Below the pieces are notes generated by a model that saw only the letters and a program-made list of their open reading frames with translations, had not been told where the DNA came from and did no database searches. A stretch of DNA of 60,113 bases from contig NZ_SJSK01000010.1 in assembly GCF_004331645.1 (NCBI RefSeq), positions 1-60,113 on the forward strand. The letters are read 5' to 3'. Shown one piece after another: positions 43,261 to 51,337 of this stretch. Origin of the DNA: Pedobacter frigiditerrae (lineage in GTDB: Bacteria > Bacteroidota > Bacteroidia > Sphingobacteriales > Sphingobacteriaceae). Position 1 is the first letter of the stretch, and each line of letters opens with the position of its first letter. The position numbers and the translations under genes were made by a program.

Positions 43261-43525
43261 TCAAGCTACAATTATATGCAACGAAAGAAGTTGGGAGTTG
43301 TTGAGTTGAATAGTTGTGGAGTCGCAAAGTCGGTGAGCTGTGGAGTCGCAAAGCCAATTATAGGGCCTATTTCTTAAACGAACAACGAAAGAGGTACGAA
43401 AGTCCGGAAGAAGGGAAAAGATGTTTAGTTGTTGAGTTGTTGAGGAGGGAAGATGTAAAACGATCAACGGACAACGAGCAACCCTGCCTGCCGGCAGGCA
43501 GGGAACAACGAAGTGTCTACTTTTA
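43261..43525. repeat. Low-complexity repeat patch
   Basis: GCTGTGGAGTCGCAAAG is repeated in tandem (about 43314-43355), and short phrases CGAACAACGAAAG, CGAAAGTCCGGAAG and GTTGAGTTGTTGAGG follow, then a perfect CCTGCCTGCCGGCAGGCAGG (43483-43502). The rest of 43237-43677 holds no gene. Confidence 0.55.
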
Positions 43526-43677
43526 GGATAAACCCCATTATCTAGGAAAATATCCTATTAACCCATATATTTTACCTAAGTTGGCTCACTGCCCCGAAAG
43601 TTCATAGGTCAGTTATCAAGCGCTACCTGCTCACCTCGCCTTATCAATTAGGATACACGTTCTGCAAAATAATAATC

Positions 43678-45774
43678 ATGCCTGTTCAAAAAGCGTTAAC
43701 TGTCTCTGAAAGGAATCTCTTGCTTAAACAGCAAAACCATCTGAAATTGATGGACTCAGTAATTAGCCATACAAAAGATGCAATTATGATTACCGAGGCT
43801 GAGCCCCAGCAAGAACCTGGGCCAAAAATCATTTATGTAAATAAAGCATTTACAACAATGACAGGATATGCTGCTTCAGATGTTATCGGGAAGTCGCCAA
43901 GAATTCTCCAAGGCCCCAAAACAGATAAAAATGAACTCAGGAAGATGAGAGAGGCCATGATCAAGTGGCAGCCTTGCGAAATAACGATCTTGAACTATAA
44001 GAAAGATGGCGAAGAATTCTGGCTAAACATTTCCATATCGCCGGTTGCAGATGAAAAAGGCTGGTTTACCCATTGGATTTCAATTGAAAGGGATGTAACG
44101 GAAAGCAGGAAACTTGAAACACAATACAATGAAATTTTTCAGCAGGTTCCTGATGTAATTTGTACAGTGGGGATAGATGGCTATTTTAAAAAGGTTAATC
44201 CGGCCATGTGCAAACTAATGGAATATACCGAAGAAGAACTATTGGCTAAACCCCTTGTTAAACTGATCCATCCAGAGGAACAGGCAAGGATCATGACCAG
44301 CCTAGAGAAGCTGAATAAAGGAGATAAGCCTTTCTATTTTGAAAATCGGTGCATTACCAAATCTGGAAAGGTCAAATGGCTTGCCTGGACTTCTACTCCA
44401 GCTTCAGAAGAAGGGTTAATATTTACCGTGGCCAAGGACATAACCGATAAGAAGGAACTGGAAGACCTCCTGCACAAGGCCACAAATCTAGCTGGTATTG
44501 GGGGTTGGGAGTTTGACATTATCAAAAAAAAGGCCTATTGGTCTGAAATGACAAAAATTATCCATGAAGTGCCCGCAGACTATAAACCTAACCTAAAAAA
44601 AAATATTAACTTCTATAAAGGGGCCACTGAAAAACGGGCAATTAGGCAGATGATGAAAAAGGCAATAACATCCTGCATCCCTTTTGATACCGAAATACAG
44701 ATTATCACTGCAAAAGGTAACCTCAAATGGGTGCGTTTAATAGGTGAGCCAGAATTTTATAATAATGTGTGTATCCGGATAAGGGGAAGCTTTCAGGATA
44801 TTGATTTGCATAAGAAATCGGAACTTGCCATAGAAGCTTTACTGAGGGAAAGAAATACCATTTTAGAAAGCATAGGCGATGCTTTTTTTGCAGTTGACAG
44901 GAATTGGGTGGTTACCTATTGGAATAATGTTGCCGAAAGTGCGTTGGGGAAAGCTAAGGAAATGATGTTGGGGCATAATTTATGGGATGTTTTTTTTGAT
45001 TCAATAGACTCTCATTCCTACAAGGAATATCATTTGGCCATAAAAGAGAATAGGATTGTTCGGTTTGAAGATTATTATGCTCCACTTGAAAAATGGTATG
45101 AGGTTAGTGCTTATCCCTCAGATGGCGGACTTTCTGTATATTTTAAAGACATTACTGAAAATAAGGCAACAGAAGCGCTACTGATAGACTCAGAAAAGAG
45201 ATACAGTGAACTTTTTCAGCTAAGTCCGCTGCCAAATTGGGTTTTCGATGTTGAAACCTTAGCGTTTTTGGATGTTAACCAGGCGGCAATCATGCATTAT
45301 GGATTTACAAGGGCAGAATTTCTTTCCATGACGATCAGGGATATTAGGCCCCTAGGAGAGATGCCTGGATTGGATGAAGTGCTGGGTGCTACACAGCGAA
45401 GAACACAGTTTGTTAAACAAGGCATTTTTACCCACCGCAAGAAATCTGGAGAACTGATAAAAGTAGAAGTGCAAAGCAATAGCATTATCTACAACCAGCG
45501 AAGTGCAAAAATTATTATAGCAAACGACATCACTAAAAACCTTGCCTATGTGGAGGCCGTGGAAATACAGAATGAAAAACTAAAGGATATTTCATGGATG
45601 CAATCCCATTTGATCAGGGCTCCTTTGGCAAGGATCATGGGGCTTGTAGGGCTTTTCAAGGATACTGAAGGTGCCAAGGAAAGCAACGAAACCCTGGATT
45701 ACTTATTGCAATCTGCAAACGAGCTTGATAAGGTTATCAACGAAATTACCAAAAGATCCAAGATTGCCAGGTAA
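43678..45774 (+). CDS. Multi-PAS protein with HisKA-like end and no ATPase domain
   Basis: 698 residues, no membrane segment. Five PAS/PAC units: about 22-140 (LOV-like, with GKSPRILQGPKTD but Pro/Ser where photoactive LOV domains have Cys), 145-262, 265-385, 388-505 and 510-632. The end (635-698) is a dimerisation helix WMQSHLIRAPLARIMGLVG with a His in the phospho-site position. No HATPase domain follows; the frame stops at 45774. It may dimerise with, or be phosphorylated by, another kinase. The multi-PAS array suggests redox or small-molecule sensing in the cytoplasm. Confidence 0.85.
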   Translation: MPVQKALTVSERNLLLKQQNHLKLMDSVISHTKDAIMITEAEPQQEPGPKIIYVNKAFTTMTGYAASDVIGKSPRILQGPKTDKNELRKMREAMIKWQPCEITILNYKKDGEEFWLNISISPVADEKGWFTHWISIERDVTESRKLETQYNEIFQQVPDVICTVGIDGYFKKVNPAMCKLMEYTEEELLAKPLVKLIHPEEQARIMTSLEKLNKGDKPFYFENRCITKSGKVKWLAWTSTPASEEGLIFTVAKDITDKKELEDLLHKATNLAGIGGWEFDIIKKKAYWSEMTKIIHEVPADYKPNLKKNINFYKGATEKRAIRQMMKKAITSCIPFDTEIQIITAKGNLKWVRLIGEPEFYNNVCIRIRGSFQDIDLHKKSELAIEALLRERNTILESIGDAFFAVDRNWVVTYWNNVAESALGKAKEMMLGHNLWDVFFDSIDSHSYKEYHLAIKENRIVRFEDYYAPLEKWYEVSAYPSDGGLSVYFKDITENKATEALLIDSEKRYSELFQLSPLPNWVFDVETLAFLDVNQAAIMHYGFTRAEFLSMTIRDIRPLGEMPGLDEVLGATQRRTQFVKQGIFTHRKKSGELIKVEVQSNSIIYNQRSAKIIIANDITKNLAYVEAVEIQNEKLKDISWMQSHLIRAPLARIMGLVGLFKDTEGAKESNETLDYLLQSANELDKVINEITKRSKIAR

Positions 45775-46427
45775 ATTGCGTTATCGGCTGTATAATCACC
45801 ATACCAATGTAATAAGCTTAGTGATTGGCAATGGCACCAACCACAATTAAGAACCTGTAGTTAACGAACAACGGAAGAAGTCGGAAAGTCCGAGAGATGC
45901 ACAGCCCCTTCATTATGCCGTCACCTCGAAGGAGCGCCTGCCTACCGCAGGCAGGCAGCGAGGAGAGGTCTCTAACCCAAAAGCACCTCTTCAAAAGCTC
46001 TGTAAAACCAATGATACTAATGAACCAATGAACTCCCAACCTTCGCTCACCGCTCCTCGCTCCATAGCCTTTCCTTCGGTTCTGCATCATAACAACAACC
46101 TAACAGGGAGCTAACAAGTTATGTACTCGGTCGTCTGTTTGTCGTCCTTTCTTCGCTCCATGACCGAAGCAGTGGCGACGCTGTTACGACGCAGTAGCGA
46201 CGTTGTGGCGAGCCTGAAACGAAGCCGAGACGAACGAACGACGAAGGAACGACGACGCAGAGACGAAAAACGAGCGAAGGAATGGGCAGTTAACCAATTA
46301 ACCAACTCACCAATTAACCACTTACAACAGTTAACCGTGTCTTATACTTGATTATCCTTATTGATTAGATCCAATAAAAGCCCATTCTGCGCACTCCCAT
46401 ACACAGATGTTAATTAGATTTATTTAC
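45775..46427. repeat. Repeat-filled intergenic region
   Basis: Holds a TAATAAG/CACCAACC repeat copy, GAAGTCGGAAAGTCCGAG (about 45874), a GTCACCTCGAAGG unit interrupted by CCTGCCTACCGCAGGCAGG (45937-45955), and a GC-rich stretch of CGACG/GACGAACGAACG phrases (46130-46280) followed by AACCAATTAACCAACTCACC. No gene supported. Confidence 0.55.
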
Positions 46428-47315
46428 TCATGTGAACACTAAATATTTACGTGCTATGATAACAAGGAGCCATAATAAACCAATGCCACCCAATGCCCAA
46501 AATAGAAGATTAAGCAAATACCTATAATAGGAGGTATGGGTTTTTAACATATAGTCAGTTAATGGTCTCAATACTCTATTGGTATCTATGGGGTGCATAC
46601 CGCTATCTGTATAAAATTCTACTTTGCGATATATCTTCGCGTACCAAACCTTACCCAAATCGTACTTGGTTAATTTGTCTGGTGTGTTGATTTTTTTAAA
46701 ATGATTTAATTTTTGAAAGTCGATGCCTATGATGGGTGTGGTACTGGTTTGGGCGGCACAAGAAATAGGTTCATAACGATTACCTGTCCAATGCATACAC
46801 TTTTCTTGTGTAGTTGCAGGCAGATAGACCTTATTTGCCCCATAGTTTAGATAAGAATAAATTGCAAAACCTAAAAAAGCAATTAATAATACGGTTATAA
46901 TAGCTTTAGATAGTTTAGGAGTTGGTGGCTCAGGAGGTAATGTTATTTTTCCTGGGTTTTTTTCTATTAACCAAACCGGATAGGGCCTAGGCTTAAAATC
47001 TATCAGCCATGCCAATAGTTCAACTACTCTTAGTTCTGGATTGGTCGTTTTCCCAACTATAAAGCTTTTTACAGGTCTGAATTTATCAATATCTACATTT
47101 TCTATGATCTCTGTGTATGATGGTGCTTGATTTCTGGAACCAAAAAATGACCTTAAGGTTCCTTCATCTTCATCAGAGGGACGTTCTTTATAAACATTGA
47201 TACATTCATCTCCCAACTGCCCTGGGCTAAGGCCAATTAAATTAATAGAAATTAGACCTTCACTTTTCTTTTTTTGATAGGCATCGAGTACTGCCTTTTG
47301 ATATTCCGAGCGCAT
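46428..47315 (-). CDS. Membrane protein of unknown function
   Basis: 295 residues. The cytoplasmic N-terminus (1-135) has a helical start SEYQKAVLDAYQKKKSEGLI and a part rich in Pro/Lys; two membrane helices lie near 139-158 (AIITVLLIAFLGFAIYSYL) and 267-288 (LLNLLFWALGGIGLLWLLVII). The loop between them (about 160-265) is extracytoplasmic with CMHWTGNRYEPISC, possibly a disulfide. A palindrome of the ACGG-N4-CCGT type lies upstream, so it may belong to the local regulon. Confidence 0.6.
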   Translation of the reverse strand: MRSEYQKAVLDAYQKKKSEGLISINLIGLSPGQLGDECINVYKERPSDEDEGTLRSFFGSRNQAPSYTEIIENVDIDKFRPVKSFIVGKTTNPELRVVELLAWLIDFKPRPYPVWLIEKNPGKITLPPEPPTPKLSKAIITVLLIAFLGFAIYSYLNYGANKVYLPATTQEKCMHWTGNRYEPISCAAQTSTTPIIGIDFQKLNHFKKINTPDKLTKYDLGKVWYAKIYRKVEFYTDSGMHPIDTNRVLRPLTDYMLKTHTSYYRYLLNLLFWALGGIGLLWLLVIIARKYLVFT

Positions 47316-47334
47316 TATTTTAGGGATTTACCTG

Positions 47335-47380
47335 TAAATATAGGTCGGAATTTTCGGAATTTTTACGGTTTTCCGGAATT
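47335..47380 (-). promoter_or_regulatory. Site 1 of the ACGG-N4-CCGT motif (weak)
   Basis: TTTTACGG-TTTT-CCGGAA (47361-47378) has one mismatch in the palindrome; on the minus strand a -7-like TATATTTA (47342-47335) lies 18 bases beyond. Around it TCGGAATT occurs several times between 47345 and 47411. Confidence 0.4.
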
Positions 47381-47485
47381 CTATCGGAATTAAAGGAATC
47401 ATCGGAATTCCTTAACTAATAGTGAATTACAGCCCCCATCTTTGTTTCCAGAAGTCGGGACAGTCGTTTACGCCAAACAAAGTAA

Positions 47486-47640
47486 ATGTATCAAACAGAT
47501 TTCAAAATGAGTGGATATCACGGTGGTAAGTAACCGGTTTGGGAAGCAGTTATAAGCTCCCGTGATTGAACCTCATCACTTCCCAAAAATTTCAGAAGGC
47601 CTTCTGATTTACCAACGTAGTAAACCCCGCGTAAGGCGGG
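47486..47640. other. Gap with a mini-ORF and hairpins, no clear gene
   Basis: A 15-codon frame (MYQTDFKMSGYHGGK) starts at 47486. CTTCCC/GGGAAG elements and a CCCCGC-gtaag-GCGGGG hairpin (47626-47642) follow. The rest of 47316-47679 is the TCGGAATT repeat and site 1. Confidence 0.3.
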
Positions 47641-47679
47641 GAGCTACATAGTATTTCAACTTTTAAATTTTTGAGTATC

Positions 47680-47904
47680 ATGTTTATACCTTTATTTATT
47701 GCCATCCTATTAGGATTGGTAAACCCATCATCGTATCCTGCCAATTGCAATACACAAACCACTATCGTAAATACAACCAGTGGTGATACTGGAGATCCGG
47801 AACCAGACCCTGAGCCAGGAGACGGAGATGGCCCAGGTACCGGTACAGGTACTGGCGGCGGTGCTGGACAAAATCCTCCACCTCCACCACCAAAACCAGA
47901 ATAA
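47680..47904 (+). CDS. Small membrane/secreted Gly-Pro-rich protein
   Basis: 74 residues: a hydrophobic head (MFIPLFIAILLGLVNP), one Cys (Cys23), then a low-complexity tail GDTGDPEPDPEPGDGDGPGT and PPPPPPKPE. The upstream TTG start at 47671 falls in a -7-like AATTTTTG, so the ATG is preferred. The tail is probably disordered. It lies directly upstream of the TPR kinase and has its own terminator, so it is a separate unit. Confidence 0.55.
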   Translation: MFIPLFIAILLGLVNPSSYPANCNTQTTIVNTTSGDTGDPEPDPEPGDGDGPGTGTGTGGGAGQNPPPPPPKPE

Positions 47905-47908
47905 GATA

Positions 47909-47937
47909 ATGGGGCGACTGGTTCGCCCCATTTCTTT
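47909..47937 (+). terminator. Rho-independent terminator
   Basis: ATGGGGCGA-ctgg-TTCGCCCCAT followed by a T-rich run. Confidence 0.85.
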
Positions 47938-48000
47938 AAATTAATTTTTTATTGTTAGGAGAAACTTTTTTATTCTATAACTTAGTAGAAAACAGGAATT

Positions 48001-49671
48001 TTGAAACGTCTCTCTCTCTTTACGCTCTTTATGATTATCCTATCTGGTTGTTCAAAAGAGCAACCAAAAAAGGAAATAAAAGTCCAAAAAAATATAAACC
48101 AGACAAAAGCATATAATTATTCAATCTCAGGAAAAACTGACAGTGCCTTCAAATATTATAGTCTTGCAAAAGACGAATTTCTAATTCAAAAAGATAGCAT
48201 TGGTGTAATTTATTGTCTGCTTAGCATGGCAATCATTTCGACCGGTCAAGGGGATTATTTTGGGGGACAAGAAATTTCACTAGCTGGACTTCCTTACTTG
48301 AACGAAAAGAACAAAGATCATTTATGGTATATCCATTCCAATTATAACAATATAGGACTTGCTAATTATCGTCTAAAAAATTACTCGGAAGCAATAAGAT
48401 TTTATAACCAGGCACTAAAGTTTGCTACCATAGATACCGACAGATTTATATATCTAAACAACAAGGCGAAAGTTTATGAAGAGCTTAAAAATTTTGATGC
48501 GGCCATTAATATTTATGCACGTATTGTAAGGAGTGTTCCGAAAGAAACTATTAATTACGCAAGGGCTTTGGCAAATCTTGCAGCGGCTAAATGGCTCCAA
48601 AACCCTGACTATAATGCTGAACCAGAATTATTATCGGCGCTAGCTATTAATGATAAACTAGGAGAGAAATTTGGACAGAATTTCTGTTATGCTCGATTGG
48701 CCGATTTTTACAGTAAAAGAAATAATACGATTGCAGTTGATTATGCAAAGAAAATGTTGGTAGTTGCTAAAGAACTGAGCAGCCCAGACGATCAATTAGA
48801 AGCGCTATATAAATTGGTTAAACTAAGTTCACCGAAAGCAACTAAGCAATATTTCGTGCAATATGAAAAGCTTAGCGATAGCTTACAATCAGCACGAGCG
48901 AGAGCAAAAAACCAGTTTGCATTAATTCGCTACGACACACTTAAACTTCAAAAAGATAATACCGAAAAGAAATATCAGATTGCTAGAAGAGAAGCTTTAA
49001 TTGTCATCAGCCTAATTGCTATTATTGCCTTAACTGGTATTTTCATTATCTGGTATAGAAAAAGAAAGCAAAAAATAGAATTAGAAACCCAAAATGCCAT
49101 CCGTGAAAGCAGGCTCAAGACCTCAAAAAAAGTGCATGATGTAGTAGCCAATGGTTTGTACAGGGTAATGACAGAGATAGAGAATACAGAAGGATTAGAC
49201 AGAGAGGAGATGTTGGATAGACTAGACCAGATGTACCAAAAATCTCGTGATATTTCTTATGAGGTGGAGGAGACGAAACCTATCGTGCACAACTTTAGCC
49301 TTCAAATAACAGCCCTATTACAGGCTTTTACCACTCCAACAACCAAAGTGATCATTAAAGGCAATACAAATGAGTTGTGGACAAGGTTAAATGACCCAGC
49401 GAAACATGAAATTGAACATGTGCTGCAAGAATTAATGGTGAACATGAAGAAACATAGCCATGCCACAGCGGTTGAGCTATTGTTTGAACAAAAAAATAAA
49501 CGCATTTATATCAGCTATATAGACAATGGCGTTGGCATGCCAGAACAGGTGCAATACAAAAATGGACTCCGTAATACGGGAAACCGTATAGAACATATTG
49601 GAGGCGAAATTAACTTTGACACCAAGTTGGAAAAGGGACTAAAGATTCTAATCGTTTTTCCGGTTGTTTAG
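48001..49671 (+). CDS. TPR-containing lipoprotein histidine kinase
   Basis: 556 residues with a TTG start giving MKRLSLFTLFMIILSGC, a lipobox with Cys17. Residues 30-300 hold several TPR-like helical pairs (YNNIGLANYRLKNYSEAIRF, YLNNKAKVYEELKNFDAAIN). A membrane helix near 325-347 is followed by a coiled coil, the H-box KKVHDVVANGLYRVMTEIE, an N box VLQELMVNMKKHSHATAVEL, G1 YIDNGVGMPEQ and GLRNTGNRIEHIGGEI. It senses outside the inner membrane by the TPR part and transfers phosphate to the regulator at 49683. The ligand is unknown. An internal promoter lies near its 3' end. Confidence 0.9.
   Translation: MKRLSLFTLFMIILSGCSKEQPKKEIKVQKNINQTKAYNYSISGKTDSAFKYYSLAKDEFLIQKDSIGVIYCLLSMAIISTGQGDYFGGQEISLAGLPYLNEKNKDHLWYIHSNYNNIGLANYRLKNYSEAIRFYNQALKFATIDTDRFIYLNNKAKVYEELKNFDAAINIYARIVRSVPKETINYARALANLAAAKWLQNPDYNAEPELLSALAINDKLGEKFGQNFCYARLADFYSKRNNTIAVDYAKKMLVVAKELSSPDDQLEALYKLVKLSSPKATKQYFVQYEKLSDSLQSARARAKNQFALIRYDTLKLQKDNTEKKYQIARREALIVISLIAIIALTGIFIIWYRKRKQKIELETQNAIRESRLKTSKKVHDVVANGLYRVMTEIENTEGLDREEMLDRLDQMYQKSRDISYEVEETKPIVHNFSLQITALLQAFTTPTTKVIIKGNTNELWTRLNDPAKHEIEHVLQELMVNMKKHSHATAVELLFEQKNKRIYISYIDNGVGMPEQVQYKNGLRNTGNRIEHIGGEINFDTKLEKGLKILIVFPVV
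49572..49618 (+). promoter_or_regulatory. Site 5: internal promoter in the kinase gene, upstream of the regulator
   Basis: TACGG-GAAA-CCGTA (49575-49588) is a perfect palindrome inside codons for the kinase G2 region. Thirty-five bases from its ACGG start begins TAACTTTG (49611-49618), a perfect -7 box. The response-regulator ATG follows at 49683. Confidence 0.55.
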
Positions 49672-49682
49672 CTACCTCATTT

Positions 49683-50351
49683 ATGTTTAAAAAAGTATTA
49701 GTTGCCGAAGACCACGAGAGCGTGAGTATCTCTGTTCAAAAAACATTGTCAGAACTCGAAATTGTGCATGACAATTCAAATTATGTGTTTTATTGTGATG
49801 ACGCCTTCAATCGGGTAAAAAAAGGAATTAGAGAAGGGCAGCCCTACGAATTGCTCATTACAGACCTTTCTTTTGAGGATGACAGGCCACAACAAATCTC
49901 TGGTGGTTCAGCGCTCATTAAAGCAGTTAGAGAAGTACAGCCAAACTTAAAGGTATTGGTGTTTACGATAGAAAATAGACTTGCGGTGGCGCAAGCCTTA
50001 ATGAAAGATTTAGGTATTGATGCTTTTGTACCCAAGGCACGCCATGATGCCAAGGACTTAAAATTAGCCATACAAACCATTGCCAACAACAAGACTTACC
50101 TCTCCCCAAATCTTAAACAAGGTCTGAAAGACGAAAACTCATATGTGTTTACCGATTTCGAAAAAACAATCATTTCCTTATTGGCCAATGGGATGCCACA
50201 AAAGGATATCCCCTTCTATCTAGAGCGGAATAACATCAAGCCCTCGGGTTTAAGTAGCATAGAGAAACGTTTAAATGCCGTTAAAACGATATTAAACTTC
50301 TCTACCAACGAACAACTCATTGCGCATTGTAAAGATAGGCACATCATTTAA
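49683..50351 (+). CDS. Response regulator with divergent LuxR-like DNA-binding domain
   Basis: 222 residues. Receiver: Glu9-Asp10, phospho-acceptor Asp61 in LLITDLSFED, conserved Thr in VLVFTIENRL and Lys118 in AFVPKARHDA. The C-terminal domain (about 152-215) reads FTDFEKTIISLLANGMPQKD then LSSIEKRLNAVKTILN, a LuxR/GerE-like helix-turn-helix with a long insertion. It follows the kinase by 12 bases and is its partner. Palindromes of the ACGG-N4-CCGT type around the locus are the best candidates for its binding sites, including one upstream of its own gene. Confidence 0.85.
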   Translation: MFKKVLVAEDHESVSISVQKTLSELEIVHDNSNYVFYCDDAFNRVKKGIREGQPYELLITDLSFEDDRPQQISGGSALIKAVREVQPNLKVLVFTIENRLAVAQALMKDLGIDAFVPKARHDAKDLKLAIQTIANNKTYLSPNLKQGLKDENSYVFTDFEKTIISLLANGMPQKDIPFYLERNNIKPSGLSSIEKRLNAVKTILNFSTNEQLIAHCKDRHII

Positions 50352-50443
50352 TTATACTCCTTAAATAGCCTTGGCCATTCAGTACGCATATAGGGCTAAT
50401 GGTCTTAAGGATGAAGATTTAAATCTTTTCCAATATTTTCCTG

Positions 50444-50490
50444 ACTTACGGATATCCGTAAGTAAGCCAACTCGTGGTACTTTATTTTTG
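50444..50490 (+). promoter_or_regulatory. Site 2 of the ACGG-N4-CCGT motif with -7 box
   Basis: ACTTACGG-ATAT-CCGTAAGT (50444-50463) is a perfect 20 bp palindrome. After 19 bases comes TATTTTTG (50483-50490), and the ATG of the next gene follows at 50498. Confidence 0.6.
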
Positions 50491-50497
50491 GTGTACC

Positions 50498-50830
50498 ATG
50501 AAAAAATTATTAATGCTCTTATTACTTGTCTTTACGGTAACTGCCGTTCATGCACAAAAAACCGTTGTTTATCAACAAATGAGCCCAAGGTTAAACAAGA
50601 AAACCGTTGAGGGTATCATCACCGAAACCTATGTTACCCAAAGGAAAGGTTTAACATTTATTTGGTTCAGGTTAGGGAATGATACCCTGGTACACGTTTG
50701 GAAAAAACACTTGGATACAACCAAAATGAAGGTAGGTGCCAAAACAACTTTTCGCTCCATCAAACGGCTTCAAGGAAACCTCTGGAGAAAAGAAAAATCG
50801 GAAATCCCTCTACCACCAAAGGCAAATTAA
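50498..50830 (+). CDS. Small exported protein (paralogue A)
   Basis: 110 residues with a signal peptide (MKKLLMLLLLVFTVTAVHAQ, about 1-19). The mature part KTVEGIITETYVTQRKGLTF, IWFRLGNDTLVHVWKKHLDT, KMKVGAKTTF looks like a small beta-barrel similar to OB folds. The downstream gene encodes a related exported protein. The upstream palindrome site 2 puts it in the putative regulon. Function unknown. Confidence 0.65.
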   Translation: MKKLLMLLLLVFTVTAVHAQKTVVYQQMSPRLNKKTVEGIITETYVTQRKGLTFIWFRLGNDTLVHVWKKHLDTTKMKVGAKTTFRSIKRLQGNLWRKEKSEIPLPPKAN

Positions 50831-51120
50831 TGAATCACCTAATTGTTGCCCTTAACAAAAGACTTCTTTTTTTAGCTGCGGCCATCAGCATTACCTTAAG
50901 CGCTTGCCTCACCAATAACTTCCAACACCGTAAATATTATAACCGAACAGCTACTGGTGTAATTACTGAAATTTACCGGAATAACCTTGGTGGTAACACC
51001 ATCGTGCTAGATGGTAAGGTTAATATCAACGTATGGGATGAAGACCTGGACAGCACCATGGTAATAGGTAACGTAAAAACATTTCAGTTTAAGTTACTTG
51101 GAAAGAGCGTGAGAAAGTAG
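50830..51120 (+). CDS. Small exported lipoprotein (paralogue B)
   Basis: 96 residues, starting at the ATG overlapping the previous stop by one base (TAATG). MNHLIVALNKRLLFLAAAIS then ITLSACL gives a lipobox with Cys26. The mature part RTATGVITEIYRNNLGGNTI and VLDGKVNINVWDEDLDSTMV follows the same strand order as the previous protein (GIITETY, LVHVW, DTTKM), so the pair arose by duplication. Function unknown. Confidence 0.62.
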   Translation: MNHLIVALNKRLLFLAAAISITLSACLTNNFQHRKYYNRTATGVITEIYRNNLGGNTIVLDGKVNINVWDEDLDSTMVIGNVKTFQFKLLGKSVRK

Positions 51121-51254
51121 TTGACCGCACACACTTTCATGGTAAAAATGCTATCGTGTGCAATGTCAAATTTTCTTCGGTTGAAAAATACAGTGCTGTA
51201 TGGCGTTTATGGCCATCTTTTGGCCTGTTTGAGCCTTTGTGAAAAATAATCCGA

Positions 51255-51301
51255 CTTTACGGTTTCCCGTAAAGAACTCATTTTCTTGCTAGTTACTTTT
51301 G
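51255..51301 (+). promoter_or_regulatory. Site 3 of the ACGG-N4-CCGT motif with -7 box
   Basis: CTTTACGG-TTTC-CCGTAAAG (51255-51274) has perfect 8 bp arms; 19 bases on is TACTTTTG (51294-51301), a perfect TAnnTTTG. The possible TTG start at 51299 lies in this -7 box, so translation from 51338 is preferred. Confidence 0.62.
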
Positions 51302-51337
51302 ATATCATCTCAGTTAATTAATTCTCTTAAAGCAAAA

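Noticed and set aside
47486..47533. 15-codon signalling-peptide gene MYQTDFKMSGYHGGK
   Set aside because: Too short to judge; no signal sequence or clear promoter, so it is only noted in the gap entry.
51253..51274. Site 3 palindrome as a transcription terminator
   Set aside because: There is no T-run, and the same palindrome recurs at a fixed distance before -7 boxes.
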